Of a stretch of 64,000 nucleotides of DNA, positions 22,585 to 33,948 are shown piece after piece; position 1 is the stretch's first letter, and every line of letters starts with the position of its first letter. The stretch is taken from contig CM043948.1 in the NCBI GenBank assembly GCA_014529385.2, forward strand, positions 77,300,291 through 77,364,290, read 5' to 3'. Below the pieces are notes generated by a model. That model was not told the DNA's origin, did no database searches, and saw only the letters and a list, made by a program, of their open reading frames with translations. The position numbers and the translations under genes were made by a program. This DNA comes from Adiantum capillus-veneris. Its lineage: Eukaryota > Streptophyta > Polypodiopsida > Polypodiales > Pteridaceae.

Positions 22585-24432
22585 CCCCCTCCGTGAGTCG
22601 ATACGATGGTCCTCCGGCCACTCAGGAGGGAGACGGGGTAGAAGAACATCTTGCAAAAAGAGGTGCTCATACTTGGTAAACAAAGCTGAATACCTGTCTG
22701 GAGCCTTGAGGCTCTGGGTAACTGGAGAGGCATAGATGAATTCCGCTTGTGCTTCTCGTCGTAATTCACGCTCTGCTTGCACATGAGAAATGAGAGGTAA
22801 AGAATGAAGACCCTCCTCACCATGAATGATCATGGGAGAGTCACTTTTGGCATTGAGATTGAGCGTATTGTCTGCCCAATCAATGAGAGGGTTATGCTCA
22901 GGAAACCATATGATGCCCAAAATCATATCACATCTTGAGAGAGGTGACACGATAAATTTTCTACGGAAGGAAGCTTGCTGAAGAGTAAATAACACATCAA
23001 GGCACTCTTGCGTAATGAGAGAGTCCATACCGGGAGCGAAGCCCGACACCTCGAGAGTTGTCTGGCTTATCTCCAAGCGGGCTCTTTCTACAAGAGAGTC
23101 ACCATCACATCATGTATATTGCCTGAATCAAACAATATGACACGCTGACCCTTCACATGACCATAACATTCAAAGAGAGACTCATCAATGTGTGTGTCAA
23201 AAACATGTGGAGACTCAGATTGGTTCACTAAAGTGCTTGTGGTGCTTTGGGTTCTTTAGGTGGTGCTGTCTTTGGACATGCCTTCTTTATATGACCCTTG
23301 ACGTGACATTGATAACATCGACCTTCCTTAGCATAAATGATTCGTTCTTCTGGTGTTATGTATCCTCCTATAATTCCTTGTGCAGCTTTTTCATCCGGGG
23401 TTAGCTTAGGTTTAGCAGGTGTTTTAGCTTTACCCTTAGATTCATTTTGAGAGTTCTTTTCCAAAGGATTAGAGGAAGAGGGGCTAGAAGAGGTACCATT
23501 CTTACCGTTCTTACCGTTCTGTGGGTTCTGAGGAGTCTGAGAGGTATAGTGAGAAGACTTGTTCTCCTTAGGCTTTCTTCATCTCCTGTGCAAGAGAAAT
23601 CGCTAGCGCCTTGTTGAGATCCACGGGGTCGAGTACTTTGACATCAAAGAGGCTCGAAAAGGAATGCCTCTTTGCGCTCATCATCCGATTTGCGTAATTG
23701 GGTGCCAAGCTGCAAAACATGGTTAGAGAAAGACATAACTGGCATACCATTTTGCTTGAGATTGCGCCAATCTTCTTTCAACTGCGCTAAGTACTGAGGT
23801 GGCATGAACCGCGCCTTGAGCTTGTCTTGGAAGTTGGACCAATTGAAGGAAAGGGACGCGTCTTCCTCCGCTTCCTCTAGGTGCGCGGCCAACTGTGCCT
23901 CTTGCCATGCTTGATACCAATTAATGGCATCTCTGGCAATATACATGGCTGTTGTCAAAACCTTGCTATTCCCTGTTTTCTTAGTCATCGCAAAGTAAGC
24001 ATTAAATTGATGCAACCAAGAATGAATAATATTAGCATCTATCTTATCGTCATACTTACTGGACGTCAACTTCTCAGTGACTGGGTTGTTGGAATCTGCA
24101 TCTCTACATGTGCTACTTGATGAGGTGCCAACGTCCTTGATTGGCTCGGATTTCGATTTGAGTACCTGTACGACCAACTCTTGCATGCGTTGGTGTATCT
24201 GTGCCTCACGATCTAACTCCAAAGCCACTCGCTTTTCTTCAGCGGCTATGCGTTGAGCTTCGCGCGCTTGCTCGCTCTCAAGCCCCATAGCTGCCTTTCG
24301 TTCTTCGGTCACCGAGCACGCTTGCTCACGCTCACGCTCACGCTCCATGGCTGCCCTTCTTTCTTCTAATGCGGCACGTTGCAGCTCCTGTTCTAGCATC
24401 ATCTCCATCATCGACTCGACCAAAGTCTCCAT
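22585..24432 (-). pseudogene. gag-protease of gypsy element B
   Basis: The minus strand from ATG 24432 encodes a Glu/Arg-rich coiled N-terminus (about 90 residues). The capsid-like domain follows (NIIHSWLHQFNAYF ... KARFMPPQYLAQLKEDWRN), then a basic Ser/Asn linker, a CCHC knuckle (CYQCHVKGHIKKAC, about 23320-23280) and a retropepsin. The protease has ILFDSGN at its active site and DMILGIIWF as the flap-distal motif (about 23140-22900). A frameshift near 23650 and another near 23110 interrupt the frame. The linker to RT (PPEWPEDHRID) is cut at 22585 by element G. Normal role: particle formation and polyprotein processing. Confidence 0.88.
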
Positions 24433-24957
24433 AGGATTTGGTGCAATTCGTGGCGTAGATGGGGATGGGGGGGATCGGGGAACAATCCTCCTGGTGTAGA
24501 AACTTTCTCTTCTCCAACTCCACTCTCATCACCTTCACGCAGATTATCCATTCCGCTTCAGGTGATGACCATACACTGAGATCTTGGGTATTGAAGTTCT
24601 TGAGAAACTTGGGTTCTTGAGGTTCTTTAGCTTGCAATCGGTGTTTGAGAAGGCTTCTCTTACCCGAGCTCGACTCTTCCTTGCGGGTGCACCCCTTGGT
24701 GGCCTTGCGCTCACACCAAGGTTTCTTTTTCCCACCTCACGTTGATTGGGCGGCCGCTAAGTGCACGGTCCGCTCTCAATGAGCGAAAAGAGGAACAAGG
24801 GGAGGCTGGAACAAGCCCTTCTTTCTTAAGTTTCCTGCCACTTTTCAAAACACGATGAGGAATTGACACGCCCAAGTGGACTTGGGTTACGTGCGACTGC
24901 AACAAGCAAAAAATTTTATGTGGTTTTTTTCTTGAGTGATACAGAACACTGCAAAAA
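24433..24957 (-). other. Untranslated leader of gypsy element B
   Basis: About 525 bases between the primer site and the gag ATG. I see no coding domain in it. Confidence 0.6.
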
Positions 24958-24969
24958 GCTCTGATACCA
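24958..24969 (-). other. Primer binding site of element B (tRNA-iMet)
   Basis: The minus strand reads TGGTATCAGAGC, a perfect plant iMet site, one base from the LTR start at 24971. Confidence 0.92.
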
Positions 24970-24970
24970 A

Positions 24971-25943
24971 TGTAAGGTGTAGCGGAAGTGAATTGTTGAT
25001 ATTGCTCAAGATGAGTGCTCCGAGCTGTGCTCAAGGGTTCCTTTTACTTATGGAAGGGCGAGCCCGACGAGGACGGATTGAAAACTGAAAACGCTAGGGC
25101 TGAAATGTTGAAATCTGCAAAAACACTGACTTTCTGCTGAATACTGACACTGTGTTGATAAGGATGGCGAGACGATGACTCGACGACGATGCGCTGAAGA
25201 CGCAGATGCTGAAATCTGAAAACAGCGAGCTGAAATTGTAAACGCTGCTTGACTCGACGGTACGGTGAGGATCTGCTGTGGGTAGGTGAGATCTGTGAAG
25301 CTAAGGGCTAGATCTGCAAGGGCTAAGTGCTGAAATCTGAAAACTCTAACTGTCCTGGCTGATCTGGTGCCGAGAAACTGCAAAACGCTAGGCCTTATCT
25401 GTAACTGAAAACGCCAGGCTGATCGGCTGGTGGAGGAAACACTGGGGAGAAACTACTGTAGAAAACGCTAGTGGACCTGGGATCCCAAAACGCTGGCTGC
25501 TTCTGTTGGTTGAAAACGCCAAGGGGTCTTCTGTCGGTCTTGCTGAGAAGTTGCACTGCAAGTCGCTCGAGCTTCTTCTGTTGCCTCTTTTGCTGGGAAT
25601 GGGTGCCCTCTCTCTGCTTATATACCTGCTGAAAGCTGGGTCGAGTAGTTACTCCTACTGCCCCACGACCCTGGAATTTGGTAAAAATAAATAATAAAAA
25701 TGCCAAATGCTTGTAAAATGTTTTGTCCCAAAACTGGCCGGGATTTGGACCTTCTGCTTGGACAATGCATATGCTGGGTAGTATGGTTGTGTAATCAGAG
25801 GATATGCAACGACTCTAAGTGCCTGGACATGCACGGCCTGCGCTCAGGCTCACAAAGGTGCCTGAACACTTTCTAGGCTAACGTGAACCCTAGACCTGAG
25901 ATAGCTTGTCCACATGCACATGGGGTTAGTTGTGCACGTGACA
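24971..25943 (-). repeat. 5' LTR of gypsy element B
   Basis: TGTAAGGTGTAG ... GCACGTGACA, 973 bp with inverted TGT/ACA ends. A minus-strand TATA box lies at 25617-25626. The transcribed part carries many GGCTGAAAACGCTA repeats. It is flanked on the right by the protease of element E. Confidence 0.9.
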
Positions 25944-26469
25944 AATTTACAGCCTAACCGTTTTGGAGTTTCTATTCGAGCAGCATCTGCTTTCAAAGGG
26001 CAAAACTCCAGTTCTACTCCAATCATAGGGAAGCTGAATTTAAAGGTTGACAACTACAAAGATCAAGAGTCTTTCTTACTAGCTTTACTCGAAGGATGTG
26101 ATGCCATCTTGGGAATGCCTTGGCACTACAAGATGCATCCCATTTCTGATTATGTTCAGAAAACCCTGATTGTTAACCACAAAGGAAAGCAATATGTTGT
26201 AATAGCGGATGCAGGTGATTGGCGAATTCCCATTGCCAACCACACTGCACTTAAGAAAATAACGAAAAAGTGTATTTCAGCGTACTTGATTTTTGCAAGA
26301 GAGTGAGAGATGTGTCTTCTTCACAACTTTCCTCCTCTTCAGAGCAAAAAAGAATTAAGTTAGAAAGTTTTGAAGACTGTTTTACAGATGAACTTCCAAA
26401 TGAACTTCCACCCTCTCGACGTGAGGATCATACAATTGATTTGATCCCAAGAAGTTCTCCTCTAAATCA
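25944..26469 (+). pseudogene. Protease and RT-linker fragment of gypsy element E
   Basis: A plus-strand frame (about 25944-26306) encodes the C-terminal half of a retropepsin-like domain: FLLALLEGCDAILGMPWHYK, then a hydrophobic stretch. A shifted frame to 26469 encodes the usual linker to RT (LPPSRREDHTIDLIP). The D-S/T-G active site lies upstream and is missing, because LTR B begins at 25943. The frame continues after copia D at 30768. Confidence 0.8.
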
Positions 26470-26738
26470 TGAAGGCGCGAAGCAGAAGGTACAGGTAGGT
26501 GCGCGTCGCGATGTAGTGCAGGATTGAGACAAGAAGCAGGAGGCGGAGTGCAGCAGAGAGGAAGCGCTAGGGATCGAAGCAAGGAGAGAGAGAGAGAGGC
26601 TAGAGCTCACGTTTTTGGGGAAAACTCAATAAGAGAGTTTTGGGTTTTCCGACTTTTATTATAAGTGACTTTAAAAAAATGTGTCCAGATTCAATATGAA
26701 CCTGGACAAAGTATAAAAATGTATAAAAAGGGGTTATT
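26470..26738 (-). repeat. 3' LTR of copia element D (truncated)
   Basis: Starts TGAAGGCGCGAAGC. The match to the right LTR stops at GGGGTTATT (26738), where RT sequence takes over directly. Confidence 0.9.
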
Positions 26739-27960
26739 GGGCAATCTGCTTTGCTAAGCTTAGTATATGGAGGTAAAGGTACCCCAAGAGACTTAGCATC
26801 AGCCATATTAAATCTGTCAAGTACTTTTGCAATGTACCTTTCTTGAGATAAAAACAACAATTTCAGCTTTCTATCTTTTTTAATACACATGCCCAAAATA
26901 TGCTCTGCATCACCCAAATTCTTCATAGCAAATGCTGAATTTAGCTTATGTTTCAGAGCATCAAGACTAGTCTTATGTTTCCCGGCAAGCAACATGTCAT
27001 CAATATAGAGAACAAGTATAATGGGACTACCATCTTCATCCCTTTTCGTATACAAACAATGATCTGCATGGCTGCGTTAAAGCCTTGAGGCAGTTATACC
27101 ACTGTTGTGATGATTGTCTCAAACCATACAAAGCCCTTTTCAGTTTGCATACAAGTTCCTTGCGTGTAGGAACTACAAAACCTTCAAGTTGTTTCATGTA
27201 TATGTCCTCTTCAATGTCACCATGCAAAAATGTTGTCTTTACATCCATTTGATTCAATTCCAAATCAAGCACCGCAACGAGAGCAAAAAGGACGCGTAAA
27301 GTTGTAAGCTTTACAACAAGAGAAAAGATTTCTTGAAAATCAATTTCTTCTTTCTGTGCATATCCTTTTGCAACCAATCTTGCCTTGTACTTTGGTTTTT
27401 CATCCACTATCTTAATCTTGTATACCCATATGTTAGGAAGAGCCTTTCTCCCTTTAGACAATGGCACAAGATCCCAAGTATTATTTGTATACAAGGATTT
27501 CATTTCCTCTTGCATCGCAAGCTCCCACTTACTGCTTGACTCACATGATTTGGCCTCTTTATATGTAAGAGGTTCACCCTCCTCTGTCAACATTACATGA
27601 TCCAAAGAGGGGTTAAATCTCTGCGGTTGCCTTCTCAAACGAGTTGATCTACGTACCCAATGATCTACATTCTCAGGCAACAGTTCTACATCATAAGGCA
27701 ACTCATTTTCAGCGAAAATCATTTTCAGTCAATTCAGGTGGCTGTCCATCCTCATTAGGAGCATCAAAATCATGTCCTACCGCTTCTAGCTCAAGGTTAA
27801 CCGGCTGATTATCAATTTCAGCTTGCGGTAATGCATCATGAGGCTCTTTTTCAACATCAATGGGTGGCACTGAAGACTGAAATCTGATTGTTTTCTTGTC
27901 AGCATCAGATTTTGTAGCATTCTTAAGCAATTTTGCCTCATTGAACACTAGATCTCGGCT
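26739..27960 (-). pseudogene. RT of copia element D (frameshifted, 3' deleted)
   Basis: The minus frame 27722-27036 carries the start of copia RT: NTWDLVPLSKGRKALPNIWV, KARLVAKGYAQKE, and the FLHGDIEEDIYMKQLEGF block. Frame 27055-26739 carries the catalytic ILVLYIDDMLLAG and the GDAEHILGMCI motif. Near 27070 about 20 codons between the two blocks are missing. Sequence 27948-27709 is the variable linker between integrase and RT. RNase H is absent because a deletion joins RT (ending LSKADCPI) to the LTR. Confidence 0.88.
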
Positions 27961-27978
27961 GCGTATTACCTTTCTAAA

Positions 27979-28758
27979 CTATGGTAACCACACTCTATAG
28001 CCCATTTCACCTTCTTCCCCATAACCTAGAAAGACTCCTTCAATGAACTTCATATCAAGCTTTGTTCTCAAGTCATTGCGTACATGAACAAAAGCTTTGT
28101 AGCCAAATACTCTCAAATGATCATAAGAGGCAGGTTTGCTAGACCAAACCTCCATTGGAATGTCATTTTTCAGCGTACTATTAGGAGAGCGATTGCAAAT
28201 ATGAACTGCAGTTTTCAACGCCTCCCCCCAAAACTCTTGGGGAAGATTAGCGGTGGACAACATGCAATGCACTCTCTCGCATAAAGTACGATTATGCCTC
28301 TCAGCCACACCATTAGAAGATGGATCATAAGGGTCTGTCAACTCCCTTTTAATCCCATTTTCATCACAAAAATGCTGAAATTCAGCAGATACATACTCTC
28401 CTCCATTATCAGATCTGAGATATTTAAGCTTAGTACTGTTTTGCATGGTGACAAAAGTATGAAACTTCTTAAAAGCATTAAAAGTCTCACTCTTACTTTT
28501 CAACAAATACACCCATCCTTTCCTAGTACAGTCATCAATGAATGTAACAAAATACAATGCACCACCAAAAGACTTAACATGCATATTGCATACATCGGAG
28601 TGAATAAGACCAAGAGGATTAGCTTTGCGAGAGACACCAGAGTAATAAGAAGATTTCTTTTGCTTTCCATAAAGACAATCGTTACAAAAATCCAAGTTTT
28701 TGCCTTTTACTTCAACCCTCTTCAGAGAGGAAAGCACATCAATACCCTTTTGGCTCAT
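27979..28758 (-). CDS. Integrase of copia element D (open frame)
   Basis: An open stretch of 259 codons covers most of a copia integrase. It begins with the second half of the zinc region (CNDCLYGKQKKSSY), followed by the catalytic core with all three acidic residues visible: D in HSDVCNM, D in LRSDNGGEY and E in NGVAERHNRT. The C-terminal copia signature (LRVFGYKAFVHV ... FLGYGEEGEMGYRVW) is present. The enzyme inserts cDNA into the host genome in the nucleus. This stretch is well preserved, although its polyprotein is broken on both sides. Confidence 0.88.
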   Translation of the reverse strand: MSQKGIDVLSSLKRVEVKGKNLDFCNDCLYGKQKKSSYYSGVSRKANPLGLIHSDVCNMHVKSFGGALYFVTFIDDCTRKGWVYLLKSKSETFNAFKKFHTFVTMQNSTKLKYLRSDNGGEYVSAEFQHFCDENGIKRELTDPYDPSSNGVAERHNRTLCERVHCMLSTANLPQEFWGEALKTAVHICNRSPNSTLKNDIPMEVWSSKPASYDHLRVFGYKAFVHVRNDLRTKLDMKFIEGVFLGYGEEGEMGYRVWLP

Positions 28759-29994
28759 ATGGCCAAGTCTCTTATGTGTGAAGCAACTTCAGCAACAACA
28801 AGAAACTTGCCAGGCAAAGCTTTGCATTGAAGATAGTACAAAGTACCTCTTTTAGACCCTTTTGCAACAAGCATAGAGCCCTTAAGCAACTTCCATGAAT
28901 CCCCAGCAAAGATGGTAGTATAACCATGTGCATCTAACTGGCCAATAGATAGCAAACTTTTCTTAATGCTTGGTACAAACCTGACATTATTCAACACAAG
29001 CTCTTGACCATTGTTAAGAGCCAAACGCATAGTACCCATTCCCTCAATATTGCAAGCAAAATTATCACCAAGGTACACCTTGCCATAATTGCCTACAACA
29101 TATGTAGCAAAACACTCCAAAGATAGAGTCACATGGAATGAAGCACCGGAATCCACTATCCATGACTGGGATAGGCCATCATTAGCACTGAGCAATGCAT
29201 CAATGACATCTTTCTTCGAGATAAGCATGTCTTCTGCATTAGCTATCACCAAATCTGAGGGGCATGAAGCCGCAACCAAGATTTCCTCAACGTCTGACAA
29301 CTCCTCAATGACCACACTAAAGGATACATTTGCATTCTCAGCATCCCTGGAGGAATCACTTGCTGATTTTTCCCCTTTCTTCTTCTTATCTTGCGTTTCC
29401 TTCTTCCTTTCCTGCTCTTTCTTGAAATACCTGCAATCGGATTTCTTGTGACCCTTTCTGCCACATTGATAACAAGTGACATCCTTATCCTTTGTCTTGC
29501 TCTTACTTCTATTTTGAGTCTTGTTGCCCGCATCACGCTTTTGATTTCTACCTTTTGCATTGTAGGCAGAACTGCCACCTTCCCCACTAGACTTGCGTCT
29601 AATCTCTTCATTGAGAATAGACCCTCTCACACCGTCATACGTGAGGGTGGGACTGTTGCTCAAAGAGACAACCAAGGTTTCCCAAGTATCTGGCAATGTC
29701 ATAAGCAAGAAAATAGCTTTCAGCTTATCATTGAATTGCTGAAGCCCACTGTCCTGCAACTGACTCAACACACCTGTAAAAGCACTCAAATGCTTAGAAG
29801 CTGACTTCGAGTCATCAAGCTGCATATTCACAAACTTTTACATCAAATGCACTTGGTTCACAGGCGTCGTGTTTTCATAATTGGACTTTAGCTTTTGCCA
29901 TATTGCATAAGCAGAGTCCAAATGCTTGATGTCCGTCAAAATGTCATCATTGATAGCCATTTTGATGTAGGCCATATCTCTCTTGTATACACAC
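28755..29994 (-). pseudogene. gag (C-terminal part) and protease of copia element D
   Basis: Minus frame 29994-29832 encodes the gag UBN2-type domain (MAYIKMAINDDILTDIKHLD ... TTPVNQVHLM, then one stop). The open frame 29831-28755 continues with LPDTWETLVVSLSNSP, a basic region, a CCHC knuckle (CYQCGRKGHKKSDC, about 29470-29430) and the protease with WIVDSGASFHVT (about 29167-29132). The active site is intact. The single stop and the inverted N-terminus prevent a full polyprotein. Confidence 0.88.
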
Positions 29995-30049
29995 TTGTGG
30001 TTGAATTAAAATACCTCCTTCCTCTTCCGCATCTGATACTAAAAGTTTA

Positions 30050-30215
30050 ATGGAAATCAAACGGTTCGATGGTCAAGGCTTCGACCTCTAGCAAGAACAC
30101 ATGCAAGGTATCCTTTTCTTAAAGGATTGTGAAGATGCATTGAAAGAGAATAAGCCGCCAGTTTTGTCTGATGAAGAGTGGGACAGGTTGAATAAGAAGG
30201 CAATTTCAAGCACCT
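30050..30215 (+). pseudogene. Inverted N-terminal piece of gag in copia element D
   Basis: From ATG 30050 the plus strand, opposite to the rest of D, encodes the copia gag start: MEIKRFDGQGFDL, a stop where Trp is usual, then QEHMQGILFLKDCEDALKE and LSDEEWDRLNKKAISS. This is exactly the part missing from the minus-strand gag, whose sequence begins at about 29994. A local inversion of about 200 bp explains it. Confidence 0.85.
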
Positions 30216-30502
30216 GTACTCAGCTTTTCACTCAATTTGTTGCGACAAACATCAATACATGTGATCCCACAACCTTGGTACACCTGCGTATTGCTGTTTT
30301 GACCTGTTATAATCTGTAAATCACCTGTTTTGACCTAAAAACAGCCTGTTTTGGGCTGTTTTGGCAGCATTGGTGACCTTTTCGACTCCGGAAGCAAGGG
30401 GCTTCGTGATGGAAGCGAAATTGATTGTTGGAGAGCAAGTTTAACTCGCTGTCCAGCAGATTGCGCGGGACTGTTTTAAAACCCTAGGACTCTGATACCG
30501 GT

Positions 30503-30767
30503 TGAAAGCGCGAAGCAGAAGGTACCGGTTGCGCGTCGCGATGTAGTGCCAAGAAGCAGGAGGCGGAGTGCAGCAGAGAGAAAGCGCTAGGGATCGAAGC
30601 AGGGAGAGAGAGAGAGCTCACGTTTTTGGGAAAAACTCAATAAGTGAGTTTTGGGTTTTCCCACTTTTATTATAAGTGACTTTGAAAAAATGTGTTCAGG
30701 TTCAATATGAATCTGGACAAAGTAAAAAAATGTACAAAAAGGGGTTATTTAGGCCTTTAACCCAACA
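30503..30767 (-). repeat. 5' LTR of copia element D
   Basis: TGAAAGCGCGAAGC ... TTTAACCCAACA, 265 bp, next to the primer site and target duplication. Confidence 0.92.
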
Positions 30768-32755
30768 AATCAGTCCTCTTATTGAGTTAGTCTAATGCAG
30801 CAAGAGGAAGTCCTTAAGTAAGTCAATGAACTTTTGGAGAAGGGTCTAATAAGGCCTAGTACTTCTCCATATTGTTCACCTGTCTTTTGTTAGTACAGAA
30901 AAAGGATGACACATTCCGCATATGCATAGATTATAGATCTCTAAACAAGATCACAATCAAGAATCAATTTCTAATCCCTCGGATTGATGAAATTCTTGAT
31001 AAGTTACAAGGCGCAAGTGTCTTCAGTCGTATAGACTTGAAGAGAGGATATCATCAAATCCGCATTGCTCCTTAGGATGTGCATAAGACTTCATTTAGAA
31101 CAACCTTTGGGTTGTATGAATTCTTAGTGATGCCTTTTGAACTCATTAATGCACCGGCAACATTCAACAGAATGATGGATAGAATCTTCCACTCATATAG
31201 AAGATTTATAGGAGTCTTCGATGACGTCTTAATCTTCTCAGAGATGGAAGAAGAACACTACAAGCATCTCGCATTACGTAAACACAAATTATTTGTGAAT
31301 GCTAAGAAGAGTGAGTTCTTTCTAAAAGAAATTCACTATTTGGGCCATATAGTATCTCACAACCAGGTGAGAATGGACCTTGATAAGATTCAAGCAGTTA
31401 TAGAATGCCCTACTTCAATTACAGTACATGACGTACGAAGTTTTCTCGGCCTCTGTTCTATTCGAGCCTTTGCCGCCATAGCGGGTCATCTCCATGATTT
31501 GACGAAGAAGCGGATTCCATTCCATTGGGGACCTGGACAAAAACAAGCTTTTGAAAAGCTTAAACATCTACTCAGCCATGGACCTGTTCTCACTGTCCCT
31601 GATCTTCGCAAACCTTTCGAGGCGTACTGCGATGCATCTGGAGATTGTGTAGGAGCAGTTTTGAACCAAGAGGGTCACGCCATAGCCTACGAAAGTCGGT
31701 GCCTTAAAGATGCAGAGTTGCATGCTTCCATTTATGAGAAAGAGCTAATGGCAGTAATTCATGCTCTCTCCATTTGGAAACATTATCTTTTAGGAGCTAA
31801 CTTTATAATCAAGACAGAATGTCAGTCTTCGCTACTTTCTCACACAAAGAAAGTTATCAGAAAAGCAGATAAGCTGGGCCAACTTTCTTTCAATGTTCCA
31901 TTTTCAGGTTTTACACACTTCTGGAACAAAGAATGCGGTTGCAGATGCCTCTCTAGGCGTCCAAAGATCAATGCAATGACAACTATTTATCATGAGGAAC
32001 TAGAATCTCTTAGTGAGATGTATCCTCAAGATCCAGACTTCGCTACAATCTAGGCAAATCTTCAAGCTGGTCATTCAAGGCCACCTTATTCCATTAGGGA
32101 TAATACACTATATCATCAACAAGCAATATGCATAGCTCAACCCTTAAGACAGAAGGCGATGGATGAAGCACATAATTCTCTCTATGTCGGGCATTGGGGA
32201 ATTGTTGCTACCATTAGTTCTCTCGAAAGATATTTCTTTTGGCCAACACTTCGGGCGGGCATTGAAAAATATGTATGTGAGTGTTTAGTATGCCAAAAAG
32301 TGAAATATGACAGACATAGAGTTTATGGCAAGCTTCAGCCACTCCGTGTGCCTAACACGCCATGGGAAAGTATTGCCATGGATTTTATTACGGATCTTCC
32401 TAGATCCAAGAATGAAAATGATGCAATCTGGACTATAGTAGACAGATTCAGTAAGCAAGCAGATTTCCTTCCAGTTAAGAAGACGATCAAAGCTGATCAC
32501 ATGGCTATTCTAGCTCAGATTTTTAAACATCATGGATTGCCAAAGACTATTGTCAGCGATAGAGATCCTCGCATGACTAGTCTATTTTGGCAAGCACTGT
32601 TCGAGAATTTGGAAACTAAGCTTGATTTTTCATCAGCTTATCATCCTCAAACAGATGGTCAAAGCGAAATCGCTAATGCCACTGTTTTAGACCTTCTCAA
32701 GTGTTATGTTTCAGAAAAACAATCCGAATGGGAATAGTACTTATTGTTTGTTGAG
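30768..32755 (+). pseudogene. RT, RNase H and integrase of gypsy element E
   Basis: After the copia D insertion the plus strand carries RT (30780-31290: [20 protein letters not shown], then [14 protein letters not shown], one stop, and FRTTFGLYEFLVMPFELINA). RNase H follows (about 31600-31900: AYCDASGDCVGAVLNQEGH, YEKELMAVIHALSIWKHYLL). The integrase zinc region (H...H, then CLVCQKVK, about 32160-32300) and core (AMDFITDLPRS, IVSDRDPRMTS, YHPQTDGQSEIAN) come last. The RT catalytic box reads V-F-D-D where Y-x-D-D is usual, and RNase H has IKTE where the third Asp is expected. Several stops are present. It ends at about 32755. Confidence 0.9.
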
Positions 32756-33757
32756 TTTGCGCAAATGGGCGCCTCCTCTTGCTGAGGTGTCCTGCAGTCT
32801 GCTCTCCTCCTGCCAAGTGTCCAATTTGCCCCTTTGAGTTAATTCCCTAGTTCCCACTCACTTATAAAGTTGTGACTTTCCGAGTGGCCCAGACTTCTTT
32901 TGGCGCACACAGGCTTCCATACTCATCAGAATTCAGTGCTAACTGGCCCGACTAGTCCCAGACTGACCGACCTAGACTCCCAATGTGAGAAACTTGTTCG
33001 GCCGCAGCCGTTTCACACTGGCCATGCAATGTCCACTTGCACCTTTTCAAGGGTTCCGGGAAAAACAAGTAAAAATAAAATAAATAAAAATATTTAGTAC
33101 TTATTTACAGAAGGCAACAAGAAAAATACACCTCCTGGTGACATTCAAACACTCAGGCTACCAAGCTTGTGGCTCCCAAGCCCCAAGGGCTATATCGTTT
33201 CGAAGGGGTCCTCATTCACAAGCCTTCCAAGGACAAGGTGTTTCAAAATGCCGGTGGTTGGGGACAAGCAAAAGGGACTCCAAGGGGATGGTCGTCTTAG
33301 AATGCAAGATGTTGTCAAGGCCCTCCAAAGTCGTGGCTATGTAGTAAGGCATTTCAAAATGCTTGCATGAGCTCTGTCATTGCTGGAGCCTCCCTTGAAG
33401 TTAGCATTTCAAAATGCTTGTCGAAAACACTGCCACTGGATGTCTCTCAAAACGCTGCCAAAAAGTAGCTCCAAAGCAATGACCTCTCTTGCTGGCATCT
33501 CAAAACTCACAAGGTTCGGGCCCACTACTTGTGGCTCAAAATGCACAACTATTGCTAGTCGAACTCCTATGCACCATGGGTTCAAAACGCAAAGGACAAT
33601 GCTATGAGGGGAAAACGCCAAATTGTCCTCCTCGCTAAGCTATGTAGCTACTTTGCGTGCGTTTTAGAACACGGCTGCCCAAAGATCTTGATTGTGATGC
33701 CCAGCTTCTTCTTTTCCTTTTCTTCGTGCCAACGCTCTCCATGATCAACGAGCCTTG
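32756..33757. other. Non-coding repeat-derived stretch between element E and LTR L
   Basis: No domain was recognised in either strand. A TATA-like CTTATAAAGT lies at about 32861. From about 33240 to 33620 TTTCAAAATGC / CAAAACGC words recur, reminiscent of the leader motif in LTRs A, B and H. It is probably the leader or internal part of the small element whose LTR is L. Confidence 0.4.
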
Positions 33758-33758
33758 A

Positions 33759-33770
33759 GCTTTGATACCA
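33759..33770 (-). other. Primer binding site beside LTR L
   Basis: The minus strand reads TGGTATCAAAGC immediately against the TGTCAAAG LTR edge at 33771. Confidence 0.75.
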
Positions 33771-33816
33771 TGTCAAAGTCGACGATGCGGAAGCGTAGAG
33801 ACAAAGGAGAGAATGC

Positions 33817-33868
<52 letters not shown>

Positions 33869-33948
33869 ATTGAACCAACCAACTAGGCAATGAATTAGTG
33901 ATTATACAATGGGGGCTAGGTGTGATTGTATACTCCCTCCCTTCAACA
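33771..33948 (-). repeat. LTR L (short, minus strand) with (GA)n
   Basis: TGTCAAAGTCGACG ... CCCTTCAACA, 178 bp, with TGT/ACA ends and a primer site on the left. A GA run fills 33819-33866. No second copy was found, so it may be a truncated or TRIM-like element. Confidence 0.55.

Larger units (their letters stand above)
26470..30767 (-). mobile_element. Ty1/copia element D, target duplication AATCA
   Basis: AATCA flanks both ends (26465-26469 and 30768-30772). The right LTR (30503-30767) is complete. The left (26470-26738) lacks its last 30 bases or so. The primer site (minus CCGGTATCAGAGTCC, about 30489-30501) is beside the right LTR, so D is on minus. Gag, protease, integrase and RT are recognisable in copia order. 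RNase H and the polypurine tract are deleted together with the LTR edge. The gag N-terminus is inverted. LTRs share their promoter-distal two-thirds with element C. Confidence 0.93.
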
